Assembly: GCA_001599295.1 (NCBI GenBank)
Contig: BCGN01000012.1
Coordinates: forward strand, 62,001 to 126,000
Source: Sporopachydermia quercuum
Taxonomy: Eukaryota; Ascomycota; Sporopachydermiomycetes; Sporopachydermiales; Sporopachydermiaceae
Length of the DNA stretch: 64,000 nucleotides
Direction of reading: 5' to 3'
Numbering within the stretch: the stretch's first letter is position 1; every line of letters begins with the position of its first letter. Of this stretch, positions 40,363-52,316 are shown in pieces. Below the pieces are notes generated by a model. That model was not told the DNA's origin and did no database searches. It saw nothing but the letters and a program-made list of their open reading frames with translations. The translations under genes were made by a program, and so were the position numbers.

Positions 40363-41468
40363 TTAATTCTTAGGGGCTTCCTTGTAAGAGATGGCAGCTT
40401 CTTCGCCCATGGCGGAAATGATAGTAACAAGCAAGTCCTTTCCTTCGTCGAAGTCAGCTTGGATCTTTTCACCTAATTCACCTTCAGGAGCCTTGACATC
40501 ATCCTTGGTGGTACCATCATTGGTCATGAGGTTCAAGTATCCATCATCAATATCGATCAATTGGTATTCAGTACGGGTGACGTTAGGAACTTCCATATTG
40601 TGGGTAGAAGGAGACAAATCTTCCAACTTCTTGTTGGTGAAAATGTCAATAGCAACCAAATGAACCTTGGCGTGACCGTGCTTACCAGTCTTAGAGGTAG
40701 ACATATCAACGATCTTGCAAGGACGTCCCTTGATGACAACGTGCCCGTTCTTTCTGAGAGCAGAACATTGCATAGGGAAAGTGAGGGAAGCACCGGCATT
40801 AGCGGTTTCGAAATTGTGCTATAATCAGTTAGTAGATACTCACCAATAACAACTTTCTATTACTTTCAATTGAAGGGATAGTTTTATCAACAAGCTGANA
40901 AAGATAACGACAGAAACAGTAATCATTTGATAAGAGTAAATAGCAAACATAGACTAATTCCTGTTCTCCTGATTGTATTAATAGTTGTGTGCCTAGGTCG
41001 CTTAAAGACAATAGAAACATGGGTGTATTGTCTGATAACCAACGTACCTCAACAAGTGAGATAAATAGATCACAAAACATCAACCACAATCAAATACAAC
41101 GGCTTCCTAGAACTTTTCCAACGATAATCATTCGCTTTTTCCGTTGTTCGTCCAACAAGTTCAAATAAGACTTCAAAAGAAGTCCAGTTCAACTTCCATC
41201 ATTAACTCCCCAGTATCTCTAAGGGTACGGCGGAAATCACATATATCCAATCGTTGAAATACCAACAATTTCTTTCTCCACTTATAATCAATCAATCAAC
41301 TACGTTTTACCGCCTGCAGTGTCATTAACCTTCGCTATACTATTCTACTCCTCTTTCAAAAGATTATGAGCCTCTTAATTAATTCGCAATCGTTTTCTTA
41401 TCTTCATTAAACAAACATTTTTTTCGCAATGCAATTATCTTACTACTTACTTCTTCGTGATCAGACAT
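40363..41468 (-). CDS. HYP2: Translation factor eIF5A, long 5' intron
   Basis: Exons are 41451-41468 (18 nt: MSDHEE) and 40363-40818, for 157 aa, the exact family length. The 632-nt intron has a GTAAGT donor, TACTAAC (as GTTAGTA on the plus strand, 40828-40834) and an AG just before CAC AAT TTC. The joined N-terminus [24 protein letters not shown] matches S. cerevisiae eIF5A. The hypusine loop is [12 protein letters not shown] with the modified lysine at K52. eIF5A relieves ribosome stalling, for example at polyproline, and promotes termination; it needs deoxyhypusine modification. The gene for the S. cerevisiae protein is intronless, so the intron is notable. One N (40899) lies in the intron. 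Confidence 0.97.
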
Positions 41469-42831
41469 GTTGGCAACCGGTAAGTACTGAATTCAATAAT
41501 ATATCTATCGAATGATGGAATCCAAACCAAAATAAGACGATTTATAATGAAAAACAAAAAAAAAATGTCAAATACATCAAAATGCGAAAGGGAACAAATC
41601 AAAGGGAAGAAAATGTTTTTACTACTAACTGAAAAGAAAAGGGAAGTGAATAAAAAGTGATTCATGAAAATTGAGAATGCCACTGAAAAAATTTACTGAA
41701 GGAAAAATTTTGTGTGTACGAAATGGATACCGAATAGGGAAACGGAAGGGAAAAAGAAGCAACTGTGGTTTGCTGCAAGTGGGGAATAGCCTAGAAAAAA
41801 GAGTGAAAGCTGGGAGGAAAATGGATGGAAGTGGNATACCTGATATTCTTTTGTACTATTAAATAAGAAAGTGTTTTTGATGTTAGAGAATTGGCTGAAA
41901 AAAATCTGAAAATTTGGTGATTATGGTGAATCAACAATGTGGGATGTTTGTAGATTGGTTTTTTCGTCGATGAGTGTAGAAATATGGTTTGATGAGCAAA
42001 ACTTTGCATGAATTGTGCAGGAAATTGTAAAGCACAACTAAGTAATTTGCGTTGGTATGCATAAAGTTTAAAGATTACATAAGTTATAAATGCGGTGAAA
42101 GGGTGCACAAGGTTTTCTCTTGGTGGTTNAAAATTGATGAGGAGTGAGTGCTATGTGGTCTGAGATATTCACTATTATACTCAACATATAAGAGTAAATT
42201 TTGTACTGTATATCTTTTTTTGCTGAACCAAGCAATTGGGACTTGAAATAGATTACCCTGTTTGGAAATCAAAATTGTATAGGAATTTGGACAAGTCAGG
42301 ATTACGTGATTGGAATTATAAATCACTGTGGGGTAAAATAGTGTGACAACTAAATGCAATTGATGAGAAATCTAGACAAATTCAATTAATAATCTTTGGA
42401 GCGAAAGATTTGATATCAAAGAAAATGGATATTAATGAATGAATTAAAGAATAAATTGAGAAAGACTAATTGAACTGTACCTATTATGTTAGGTGTTGGT
42501 AGGGGATGTTGAATTGCTTAGCGAAGCGAACTATCGTGCAACTGTACACTGATTGCGGTTTTCTTTCCTACAAATAAGGACCTAATCTTGTAAGAGTCTT
42601 TATTCATTGAAAGTTGTAAATGATAAATAAATTGAGTATAAAGTATCATGAATACCACCAAAAGTCCCAAAAGTCCCAAATATGGTCTAACTGCACGCTA
42701 TTGCCATACCAGAGTGGAAATCATCTATAAATTACACTTCACATATCTGTGTAATAAGGAATGCAATCTCAGTCAATCAACAAGTAATTCTAACCCCTAT
42801 TTAATCCTTTTAGTTGGCCAAGAAGCTGAAT
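41469..42831. promoter_or_regulatory. Upstream region of eIF5A
   Basis: This 1.36-kb AT-rich stretch lies between the eIF5A start and the stop of the next gene. It has Ns at 41835 and 42129. The eIF5A promoter must lie at its left end. Three small frames (41671-41862 plus, 41791-42108 and 42084-42359 minus) overlap one another and look random. The direct pair AAAAGTCCCAAAAGTCCCAAA occurs near 42660. Confidence 0.35.
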
Positions 42832-45800
42832 TTATTTGTTTTGCCTCCATTTAAAAGCTTCTAGATCGTGATCAACTTCCTCCTTTGTTAAACTCTTCAT
42901 TAAACCAGCTACTCTTAGTCTTTTGACAAAAGTTGAACTATAGTCTTTCTCCTTGAAGCCAAAACTATTACTATACGAACCATAATTATAATTTCTTCCA
43001 TTGACATATCGATAATTGGTCAAACCTGTTAAATTATGACTCTTGTTCTTTTTCAAAGGAGTCATTGGGAAATTATTCAACTCAGGATTAGTAAAATCTT
43101 GTGAGAGCAAATAATTAGGTGGTATAATAATCAATTTATTCATACCGCTGATTGGATATTGAGAGTGGCTAGTTTTTTCACTTGTTGATGAGTTATTACC
43201 TGCATTACTGGCAACATTCAAATTAATATCCATATTAATGTCATCATTAATATGGCTTGAATGCCCTTGTGCCTCTCCTCTTATGACATTAGTCAATGTG
43301 TACTTATTATACAAATCACTGTTATCGTTCAATTCATTATTAGGCTCAATTGAATCTTGGAAAAGATTCGATTGCTCGTTTCTTAACTCTCTTGCTAAGA
43401 AATGATTACTATCACCATCAAAAACATAGTTATAGTCTAAATTATTGTTCACATCAGCGAAGAAAAAGTTATAATTCTCTATCTCATTCTGCTTGTATAG
43501 TACACCTAAATCATCTTCCATACCATAGAACTCAAAGTTATTGAAAACCATATTGTCATCAGGTTCACTTACAAATAGTGATCCTGGCAACATAGCAGCC
43601 TTCAGTTTGTTTACTGTTAAAGTGCCAGACTTTGGTTTCGCATTCTTGTTTCGAGGGTTTCTTCTTCTACCACTAATTGTTGAAGTATTACTTTCACTAT
43701 AACCATCATCAGTATTATCATAAGTACTGGTCTCATAATTACCACCAGAAGCATTAACACTATGACTGTTATAGAAAGTAGTTGATAGATTTGAAAAACT
43801 TTCATCATCTGAGTTAAAGCTTCGGGATTTAGACACCCCGCGAATGCTTGAAAGTCTTGTGGTATAATTGTTAACACGATTAGTATAATTACCGCTACTA
43901 TGACTAGTATTGCTATTGGAATCTGATCCACCACCTTTATCAGAATCGCCATCTGCATTAAGACTCAAACCTGTTTCCCTGTTGATGGATAATCCTTTAT
44001 TATTTCTAATCCGAGTTCTGATTCTTCTTGATGGTTCATTCAACTGCGTGGTACTTGCAATATTAGAACTAAGAGCCTTTCCTTGATAACTTAGATTTCC
44101 TTTGCCTAAAGCTTTGATCAATCTGACCTTTTNNGCATTTAATCCATCACATGTAGTATCACACAGTCTTTTGTGGGTCTCTTTTTGATTCTCGTTAGCC
44201 CCTCCAGAATTCTTACGCGCAAAGTCTCTATCGGCTGCTTCCAGTACCTTGGAATACTCATCAGTTAAAATACCAAACCCTGTTGTGATATTATGGGATT
44301 TTAAAGACGATATATCAAAATACTCATTGTATTTAAACTGCGATAATAGTTCGTGCATGTCCAATAGATTAGAATCATTTTCGTTATCCTCGTGATCTTT
44401 CTCTTCTTCTGTTTCTTCTGGTTGTTCAGATCGCATAGACGACTCTATTGAATATGACTCGTCATCATCACTAGATTTACTAGGAGTAGGAACATAATCT
44501 GAATCAACGTTTTTGTCAGTTGTATCTTTGTCAATGACAGTTTCCTCACCAAGNGAATTCAATAGAGGATCGAAGGCATCCGCTACAAATGCTACTTCTC
44601 CTTCTTCTTCTTCTTCTTTTTCGTCCTCTTCTTCCTCTTCTTCCTCTTTTGCTGTAGGCGTACCTTCTTCTTTTTCATTCTTACCAGTAGCTAGTTCTGC
44701 TTCAGGTTCCTTTAGCTGGCTTTCAGCTTCCATTAAACTCCTCATTTTCTTTGGATATTTTCTTTTGACCAAACCGATATCACTTAGAATTGAATATTGA
44801 TAGATAAGAAAGTCATACATATTCGTCATGATAACTAGCAGCAGACATTTTTGTTTGAATGTTAATAAATCATTCTCTTCTTTCAGTAATTTGTACATTC
44901 TTCTGATATGATAATCTCTTTGGATTATATTACAGCAAATATCAAAATCACGTCTTTCTTCTAAATCCACTAATTGCTCTGTATAATTCCAAGCATAATG
45001 TGATTCGGTTTCAGAAGAAATATTACTATTAGTGTTAAATCCGTCGTTACTGCCATTGGAACCAAAAGTGTCGTCATTCACACTAGCCAAAGATTTCATG
45101 AAAGTTTTCCTGCTCGTTCTACCTCTTTTACGTTTATTTCCATTCACAGCATTGAAGTAGGTGTTGTTAATACCATTTGTTTCCTCCCATTGATTCTGGT
45201 AGTCATTCTTATAGCCAAGTAAAGCATTCAGCTCTTCTTCAAGTTCAAATCGAAGAGTTTCATAAATTTTTACTCTGTTATTATCAAAATAAGTTTCCAG
45301 CTTATGGAATTGGTCAGTCAATCGTTTACCTCTAATTTCACATCTTGATCCAGTGGCATTGATGATATCACTGTTCTTTTTCCCTAGCACTTGGTTGCCA
45401 TTTAAAATGTTAGAAGCATGTTCCAACAATGATTGCCTTGTGTTTGACGATTGAAATGATTCTGGAATAACCGAAGAAATAAGATGATCTGTTAAAGCAG
45501 TTAGGCTATTGCTATTAGGATAATTGATATTATGTATAGTATTAGCAGTACTGGTAGAGATAGAGTTACTGGTTATTGCCTGATGCCTATCTGACGTGAT
45601 GGTGCGTGATTGGACAGAATAAGCATAGAAAGTGTTTGCATAGTCAATTTTGTCATCTGTGNTTTCATTTGAAATTCCCTCAGAAGGACGAACAGATTTA
45701 GCAAGCAATTCAGCGTGGGAATACCTACTAGCGCTATTATTCATAGCACTTATACCATTTAGACCAGAATTGCCATTCGTTGTATTCAAACCTATCAAAG

Positions 45801-46635
45801 CACCAATTACATTAGCCTCAGGATCTGCGTGAGAATTTTGATTTGGGTGTTTAGCCATCCAAGAGTAGGTATCGTGATCGGTACCTGTTTCATTAGATTG
45901 GATTCCGTTCCTGGTATTGTCTACCATTTGCTGTTCGGTTGAGTTAAACAGTATAGCATTTTGAGAAATGCTAACTAGAGTATGTGAAAGATCGTCCCCT
46001 TCTCCTTGTGAAGCTTTGGTTTGATTAGTATAAGGATTAGCAATGCTACGGTTATTTGTTTGAGGAACAGAATGAACATTTCCAGTATAGGCAGTAGTAT
46101 TCACATAAGGAGAATTGAGCGAAGGAAGTCCATTATGAGGCAGATGGCTAATAGATATAGAGTTATTGGTATTTGGGGAGTTAAATGTTGAGTTTACTCC
46201 TTGGCCATCAATTTGCATGTTTCCATTGTTTTCAAATTCATTTCTTACTTCACCCGATTGCTCATTGCTTGGAGCCCAGCTATTATTACCATCAAACATT
46301 TCTGGTAAGGACCGTAGTTTAGTCAAACTGAAGTTCTTTCTATAGTTATTCACATTGCTGCTGTTGAGATCATTTCTCGCAGTAGCATCAGAAGTACTAT
46401 CATTTGGCTCATTAGTACTGCGATTATCATTGTCCCTTATACCAAGGTAAGTTGCATGATCACCCCATACCTGATTTGGTGATCTGTTTGGCTCATCTGA
46501 CTTCTCTTGAAAGTTGCTCGAAAAACTAGAATGTGTATACGGTATATTATTTGTCAAAGACCTAATCGAAGAAATCTCATGTAGCTTTTGAGGGATCCTT
46601 TGATCAACCTCACTGTTATGACTATCGTCAGTCAT
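42832..46635 (-). CDS. Large Asn/Ser-rich protein, family not recognised
   Basis: The protein is 1267 aa with a few N-affected residues. The N-terminal ~440 residues are Asn/Ser/Thr-rich and probably disordered. A structured region at about residues 445-660 contains GKRLTDQFHKLETYFDNNRVKIYETLRFELEEELNALLG, a basic patch NGKRKRGR (a possible nuclear signal), then LEERRDFDICCNIIQRDYHIRRMYKLLKEENDLLTFKQKCLLLVIMTNMYDFL, predicted helical. A Glu-rich acidic tract and a long Ser/Asn linker with RRIRTRIRNN and SGRRRNPRNK basic patches follow. The conserved-looking C-terminus reads SSTFVKRLRVAGLMKSLTKEEVDHDLEAFKWRQ. The acidic/basic layout suggests a chromatin-associated nuclear protein, but this is only an inference. 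Confidence 0.8.
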   Translation of the reverse strand: MTDDSHNSEVDQRIPQKLHEISSIRSLTNNIPYTHSSFSSNFQEKSDEPNRSPNQVWGDHATYLGIRDNDNRSTNEPNDSTSDATARNDLNSSNVNNYRKNFSLTKLRSLPEMFDGNNSWAPSNEQSGEVRNEFENNGNMQIDGQGVNSTFNSPNTNNSISISHLPHNGLPSLNSPYVNTTAYTGNVHSVPQTNNRSIANPYTNQTKASQGEGDDLSHTLVSISQNAILFNSTEQQMVDNTRNGIQSNETGTDHDTYSWMAKHPNQNSHADPEANVIGALIGLNTTNGNSGLNGISAMNNSASRYSHAELLAKSVRPSEGISNEXTDDKIDYANTFYAYSVQSRTITSDRHQAITSNSISTSTANTIHNINYPNSNSLTALTDHLISSVIPESFQSSNTRQSLLEHASNILNGNQVLGKKNSDIINATGSRCEIRGKRLTDQFHKLETYFDNNRVKIYETLRFELEEELNALLGYKNDYQNQWEETNGINNTYFNAVNGNKRKRGRTSRKTFMKSLASVNDDTFGSNGSNDGFNTNSNISSETESHYAWNYTEQLVDLEERRDFDICCNIIQRDYHIRRMYKLLKEENDLLTFKQKCLLLVIMTNMYDFLIYQYSILSDIGLVKRKYPKKMRSLMEAESQLKEPEAELATGKNEKEEGTPTAKEEEEEEEDEKEEEEEGEVAFVADAFDPLLNXLGEETVIDKDTTDKNVDSDYVPTPSKSSDDDESYSIESSMRSEQPEETEEEKDHEDNENDSNLLDMHELLSQFKYNEYFDISSLKSHNITTGFGILTDEYSKVLEAADRDFARKNSGGANENQKETHKRLCDTTCDGLNXXKVRLIKALGKGNLSYQGKALSSNIASTTQLNEPSRRIRTRIRNNKGLSINRETGLSLNADGDSDKGGGSDSNSNTSHSSGNYTNRVNNYTTRLSSIRGVSKSRSFNSDDESFSNLSTTFYNSHSVNASGGNYETSTYDNTDDGYSESNTSTISGRRRNPRNKNAKPKSGTLTVNKLKAAMLPGSLFVSEPDDNMVFNNFEFYGMEDDLGVLYKQNEIENYNFFFADVNNNLDYNYVFDGDSNHFLARELRNEQSNLFQDSIEPNNELNDNSDLYNKYTLTNVIRGEAQGHSSHINDDINMDINLNVASNAGNNSSTSEKTSHSQYPISGMNKLIIIPPNYLLSQDFTNPELNNFPMTPLKKNKSHNLTGLTNYRYVNGRNYNYGSYSNSFGFKEKDYSSTFVKRLRVAGLMKSLTKEEVDHDLEAFKWRQNK

Positions 46636-47752
46636 CTTGGGTGAAAAATGTGATAGAGACGAGACGCTCTACAGAATATTTTTGCTTAATCAGTCAAATT
46701 GCAACAACAACGAAATAATGGCAATTGAAAGTATAAGTATTATAGCTGAACATAAATTACCTCAAGTTTGAGTATTTTTATGTAAAGTCTTTCTTTTCAA
46801 AATTGTTTTTTCAATGTAAACTGATTCTATTTTCAATCTAAAGTGAATTGGCCGTTTGGCATAGACACCACTAGACCAACAATGGGAAGAAAATTTGGAA
46901 CTAAGAGAAAACAAAACTGTAACAACCGACAATATCACGAAAGGCAGGTTACAGAATTAGAGGCTTATCCCACTATTTTCCGTAAAATGAATATTAAATA
47001 AATCGAATTTATCTAATAAGAGGATCGTTAGAACATATGGAATTGTTGACAGTGTAAGAGTTACACTCTATGAATATCAGGTAACTCGATCTAAAGGTGT
47101 TATCAGATTACACACAAAACGTTGAAACATACCATATACAAAATATGAATAGAAAATAAAAGATTTATTCTGTTATATTTCTCTCTTTTTTGATTTAAGC
47201 CATGAATAACAAAGCAAACAATTCATTAATTGTTCATTTGTTCACTTAATATAGTGAATATCAAATATCATCAAACAGAATGAAGCATAAAAATCAAAGT
47301 TTAATTCCTGAGGACAAGTAAAAGCTGCAAGGTGTTCCGAATGAAGTAACGATGGTCTAATAATGGAGTTAAGGTTAGTGTATGAGTATGCAGAGTAGAA
47401 ACTAAGGGAGGAGTAANCAGGGTGATGGTCATCGGGTTTGGAGAAGTTTAATGGACTAGTTTGAAGGGTTTTGGAATTTTTTGGTTTAGATACTTAAAAT
47501 TCTATCTACTAGTAGGGATNAAAATACAATATCGGGTATGGAAAAGGTCATTAGATATCATAAGCGTAATGATTTATATTGAACAAGTAAATTTCTGCAT
47601 GAATATGCAAGTAAAAGCATAAAATAGATGGAAAAGTAAATTTGGGTAAAAATAGAGTTCGGTACTTTATTTTAGTAGAGTTATTTGGTAGAGACATTGT
47701 CATTTTCATGTTCCTATTAAAGTTTGGACTGTTGAACAAGTTGAATGAAGTC

Positions 47753-47776
47753 AAAAAAAAAAAAAAAAAAAAAAAA
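47753..47776 (+). repeat. Homopolymer run of 24 A
   Basis: This is the longest mononucleotide run in the window. No target-site duplication or retroposed coding sequence could be recognised beside it, so it is treated as a simple repeat that may exclude nucleosomes. Confidence 0.85.
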
Positions 47777-50171
47777 CTTTATTCCATCACATGAACATGT
47801 AAGCATTAGATTGATTGAATGAAGAGAGATTGCTACTGATACTCCAAAGGTAATCCGATGAAGGTACCTCCATAGAAATAGCACACTATCTTGATTAGAT
47901 CAATCAAAAAAGAGAGCTATCTAATCACAGACGCAATAGTGCCCGGTGAATTGCAGAAGTTTGTTGAGAATCTATGGATATAATGAATTAAAAACCCAGC
48001 ACGAAGCGTCGAAAATGTGAGACATGTAACTGTTCTGGAAATAAATTACACTTGGTTGTTAACCCAGAAATATATTAATGAATGGTTCGCAAAAAAGAAG
48101 CAAAATTGGCTTGGGTTTAATTTGTTGGTTAACATAGCATATAATGATAGTTAAATGTTGATGACCGTCCATTGAAATGATATGATGACTCGCTCGTACA
48201 TTAATTAGCCACCTAGAGAAAGTCAAAGGTAAACTTTGAATCACGATGAAAAGATGGTTCGGAATCTTTAATCTGCTGAAAGAAAAAAATCTGCATCTGG
48301 ATACAAATCAGTCTGATGACAGTCAGGTTTGGGTCTTGCTTTATCTAAAGAAAAGAAGAAATAAAAATAAAAATAAAAAAGTATGATGACGATGATTAGC
48401 ATCAGAAGAATTCAAATCGACATCTAGTGTGGTGCTAGAATAATGTTGCATTACAAGCTGTCTCAAATGTTGAAGGCGAGTAAGTGACAAAGCAATTTTC
48501 TAACCAAAACAAACTCTTCATTATCCACAGCTATTTCTCCCCGTTAACGTTGAGATGCTTTGATGAACTCACTGCTGTCTCCAACTTTTGAGAAAAATTA
48601 TCAGAATGGATGGAAGGTAATAAACTTTAGTTATAGTTCCTGAAATTTCATGTATTCTGCTGTTTAGGGCCAAACTCACAGGCTTAAATACTCTATTGGG
48701 AGGCTCGGATTATCTTATATCTATAAAAGGAAGTTAATAGTAAAACTTTAGAACTTCTTTCACACTAAACTTATTAGGATATGGCTGGAAATAGTATAAT
48801 ATAATAGAAGATACTCTAAATGACTTTTAAGGTCAGAATAATCTTAATCGATATTAACTACCCAGAGCTGCAGATTGCAATAGCTTAAAGAATGAATTTA
48901 AAATGGATGTAAAAACGAAAAGAATACCAATGGATTAATTTATTTAATGGTGTTTAAAATTAATAATGTTGGAATCATTGGATTTCATTGAAAGTAGGTT
49001 TCTCTCCAACAGTCTGTGTTATGACGATCTCTATCCGCCTTTAATACGAAATACCGCAATAATACACTGCTATCCGACTGGAAACTAGAATTATGCTATA
49101 TAAAAAGTATTTCCTTTGGATTGAACTTCAAAATGTTAATCTAACAAACCAAATGGAAGCACTTTGATGAAATTGGTCGAGGATCACAATCTAGTTAAAA
49201 CGAGCCAAACCTTTGATCTATAATTGTTGAATGTATACTACATTTTGGCAAAGGAAAGAGAATAACAACTTTTATCGATTAATGATTCCTTTTAGAACAA
49301 CAGACAGCTTTGCTGTCAATTTTGTTAGGCATATTCTCAGAACATAACTTCCGCAAATGAAAGAAAGTGTGCTTCACTTTCTTGTCTTAGACCATTCAGG
49401 ATTCACAACCAGAAGTAATACGAATACGAATAAGTTAACCACCATTAGAAAAGTCATTCAGAAGAAAGTTCGCACATTAGCATTAACATTAATTTATTCT
49501 ATGTTCTATTGTTTCTATTCTTTCAAGTTTTTATTGTTGATCATTTCAGCTAGATAAAAAAGTGACTGTCTTAAAATACGAACACCATGAATTCTGAGAA
49601 AGCGTAGTACTGACTTCTCTTACTGCTTACTTTCCGTTTCAAGTGACAATAAACTACAAAAAAGTTTTAGTTCTCTAGTATGCAGTTACATGCAGCTGAC
49701 AGTCTCTTGGACTTTAGCGATGTTGAAACTTCTGGAATGCCTACTTGCTGCTGAAACAACACATAGCTCGCAACTTATGTATTAATAGTCTCATGGAGTA
49801 TGACCAAAATGGGATTTTAAGCTCCTGGTTTCTTTTTACTTTTCCATTTTGTTGCACCAATAATAGACAAAACGTCATAAGTGTGTCATGTATCACCCCC
49901 AGAGGTGCTAGGAGATAAACTATCGGAGTAACTTAACTTGTATCATAGCATCTCTACCCGAAAGTAAAACCAGTCATAAATGATAAAATGCTATCATTTT
50001 TGATTGATCTAAATTGTGGGGAAGCTTTGCGAAGACAACGGGTTGGATAGTAACAGATTGATTAGTCCGAAACTGGGTATTCATTTTTTCCAGAAAACTT
50101 ATTCGAATACATTGGTTGTCAAGTATAATGTAGTCACACATAAAAAGCTACTGTTATCTAATTCAATTACC

Positions 50172-50285
50172 ATGGGCTTCTTCGAAACTTTATCTTCTAT
50201 CAAAGATACCTACACTCCCATTTCTTCAGATATTCAAAGAATGATATCCAAACGAGTATCAACTAGAATAGAACTCACAACTTGA
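50172..50285 (+). CDS. Possible micro-ORF, 37 aa
   Basis: The ATG in the context ATTACCATGG opens a 37-codon frame beginning MGFFETLSSIKDTYTP and ending RVSTRIELTT. The codon and residue pattern (mixed polar, Lys/Asp/Ser) is more protein-like than the surrounding DNA, and it is a sub-frame of a longer 89-codon frame from 50016. The family was not recognised. It could be a small protein, the first exon of one, or chance. Confidence 0.25.
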   Translation: MGFFETLSSIKDTYTPISSDIQRMISKRVSTRIELTT

Positions 50286-51544
50286 CTAGAACCCATATTT
50301 CAGATTAAGGTTCAATATATTGCAATTAAGTTCCAACTATAAAAGGCTATATTTTCCTAATTCGGTTGTAATGCATATGTCACTGAACCTACTTGGTTCT
50401 GCCACTACTTGAATGCATATGANAAGGAATAATTTTGAAGAAAAAAGGAACCCTCAAGAATCAAATTGCTAGAATTCGTTGATATCAGTTGAAAATTGCT
50501 ATAAATCGAAAAGAAGGGCCATACCCGTGACCAAGAAGCCCCAGCTCGCAAGATGTAATAAACCAGAAACACATTATGTGGTAAGCCATTTGGTCATATA
50601 ATGGAAGGAGAAATGTATTCCACAGATCTAAATATAAGTGTAAGGGAGACACTGCTACATATAGAAGGTTTTTTAGTCATTGACCTTTGCCACGAGCCGT
50701 ACCTACTTAAGTCATCTTTAGCACACTTAGCTCTAATTGTCAAAACAAGAACAATCATTGGGTTAAACCACATTAGTTCATCCCTCACCTAACTAGGTAA
50801 ATCCTTTATCTTGAAAATTTTCAAAAGATCCAAGCTCTCCCTTTCTCTTTATTGATTATTGATGACAAACGTCTAAAACATCTTAGATAGTGTCTCGAGA
50901 AACAAAAAATTTTCTCGATGATGTTTGCTTTCCATTAGTATTCAATGGCGATCCATTGAAGAGATAAAGTTCATTGGCTTCTCCAACTAAAATTATTGTT
51001 AAACCTAAATATTCCGCCTACAAATTCTTGTTCTGGAATAAGGTTTAGTAGTGAATTAATGCCCTGTTTCGTTTCTTTTGCAATTCTACATTAATAGAAG
51101 GAAAGGAAAATGAAATTCATGAGATAAAACAACTTATAATAAGAATAATATTGCTTCCGTTGACTTTTGTCTTAGAATCTTCTATGCCCTGAAACTAGTT
51201 TTGTTCGTCACAACTAGTCTATCTTCTTGTTTTCAATTTAGTCAATGCAACCCCTTTGATAACTAAAACAAACTTAATCACAGTTTTTGCAGTAAAGTTT
51301 TACTAACAAATGTTCTAGCTTTTTATATGGCAGCTTCAGAAACTCGTCCTGAATTCCATTAATGTCACTCATTTCATCACCTATTTTTATATTTTTTGGA
51401 ACTTGACATTAGTATAATCACTAAGTTCTGCAAAGAACAATCGTCCAAAATTTGATCAATGGTTTTACATATACGAGCATTTTACCTCTCTATCAGTCGC
51501 TCCAGCTGAAAGCTATCTATCAATATATCAAAAATCATCAAACC

Positions 51545-51811
51545 TTATTGCTTAAATAGGAGAACTAGTATCTTCCTGCATAAAGTTTGAGCCGAATCAT
51601 TGAAAAGCTTAGCTCTAACTATAAACCTTACTTCTTTGACTTTTATCTTATCCTCTTCATCGAACTGCTTTATATCATGAATATCTTTTACTCCAAAATT
51701 GATCCTCCTTGACTGTTTTACTACCATTTTGAGCTTATCAGTATATTGAAATTGACGATGAATAAAATGNGTGGTGAATTGATGACAGTTCATAATGAAA
51801 TCCAAATTCAT
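51545..51811 (-). CDS. Doubtful ORF, 88 aa
   Basis: This ATG frame has a charged middle (FGVKDIHDIKQFDEEDKIKVKEV) and one N-affected codon. There are no recognised motifs. It lies 500 bp before and divergent from the APC permease gene. It could be a remnant of a coding sequence or chance. Confidence 0.15.
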   Translation of the reverse strand: MNLDFIMNCHQFTXHFIHRQFQYTDKLKMVVKQSRRINFGVKDIHDIKQFDEEDKIKVKEVRFIVRAKLFNDSAQTLCRKILVLLFKQ

Positions 51812-52316
51812 TCGTTAATTGTACTGTAGTATATAATCTATTTATCCAGTGCTTGTTTATGATTTTACGATTAAAGCTATCATTATCAACTTTTGGACTC
51901 GATTATATAAAAACAAGAATATCACCTACAGGCTGGTATTGGTTATTAATTTGAATTCAAACTAGCAAGCTGTTACTTTTGCATTGTTTTTGTTATCATT
52001 ATTCTTGTATCATTATTGCTAGTATTATATTAGTATCTTGTTATTGTTAGTAGTATAACTGCTGAGGACTATACTAATGACAGTTTGACTGGTATATCGC
52101 AGTATATTTTAAACAATAATTAGCTACTGTTTTCTTTCCATTTAAATGCAACTCCGAAGAGTCAAATAGCCAATTATCTATCGTTTTCATTCATCGAAAC
52201 ACGTTTACAGCTACTTTCATATAGTTACTATCAATCTTAATAAACAGGGCTAACTACAGGGTTATTCTTCCTAGCACCCATAATCAACAATTTTCTCATC
52301 TCCTTCCATCATCAAA

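Larger units (their letters stand above)
46636..52316. other. Gene-poor region of 5.7 kb
   Basis: No confident gene lies between the large Asn/Ser-rich gene and the second APC permease, which are transcribed away from this region. It is AT-rich with Ns at 47417, 47520, 50423 and 51770. It holds a run of 24 A (47753-47776) and small hairpins: AGTGTAA-GAG-TTACACT at 47051-47067, GACAGC-TTT-GCTGTC at 49303-49317, TTCAATGG-CGAT-CCATTGAA at 50941-50960. Two short frames are listed separately. I saw no tRNA, LTR pair or large inverted repeat. Candidates are long promoters, unannotated non-coding RNA or a centromere-like site, none proven. Confidence 0.4.

Noticed and set aside
40829-41089. 86-codon frame inside the eIF5A intron
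   Set aside because: It spans the branch-point region of a well-defined intron and matches no family.
40819-41450. Possible snoRNA in the long eIF5A intron
   Set aside because: An AATGATGG resembles box C, but no CTGA box D or terminal stem was found.
47045-47130. TGTTGA...AACA stretch resembling the edges of a solo LTR
   Set aside because: No target-site duplication, no second copy in the window and no neighbouring element sequence; it is too short to support a fossil call.
47753-47776. A24 run as the tail of a retroposed copy
   Set aside because: No upstream coding remnant and no convincing target-site duplication.
50594-50792. Overlapping frames on both strands in the gene-poor region
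   Set aside because: Two frames of about 64 codons cover the same bases on opposite strands; neither has recognisable protein features.
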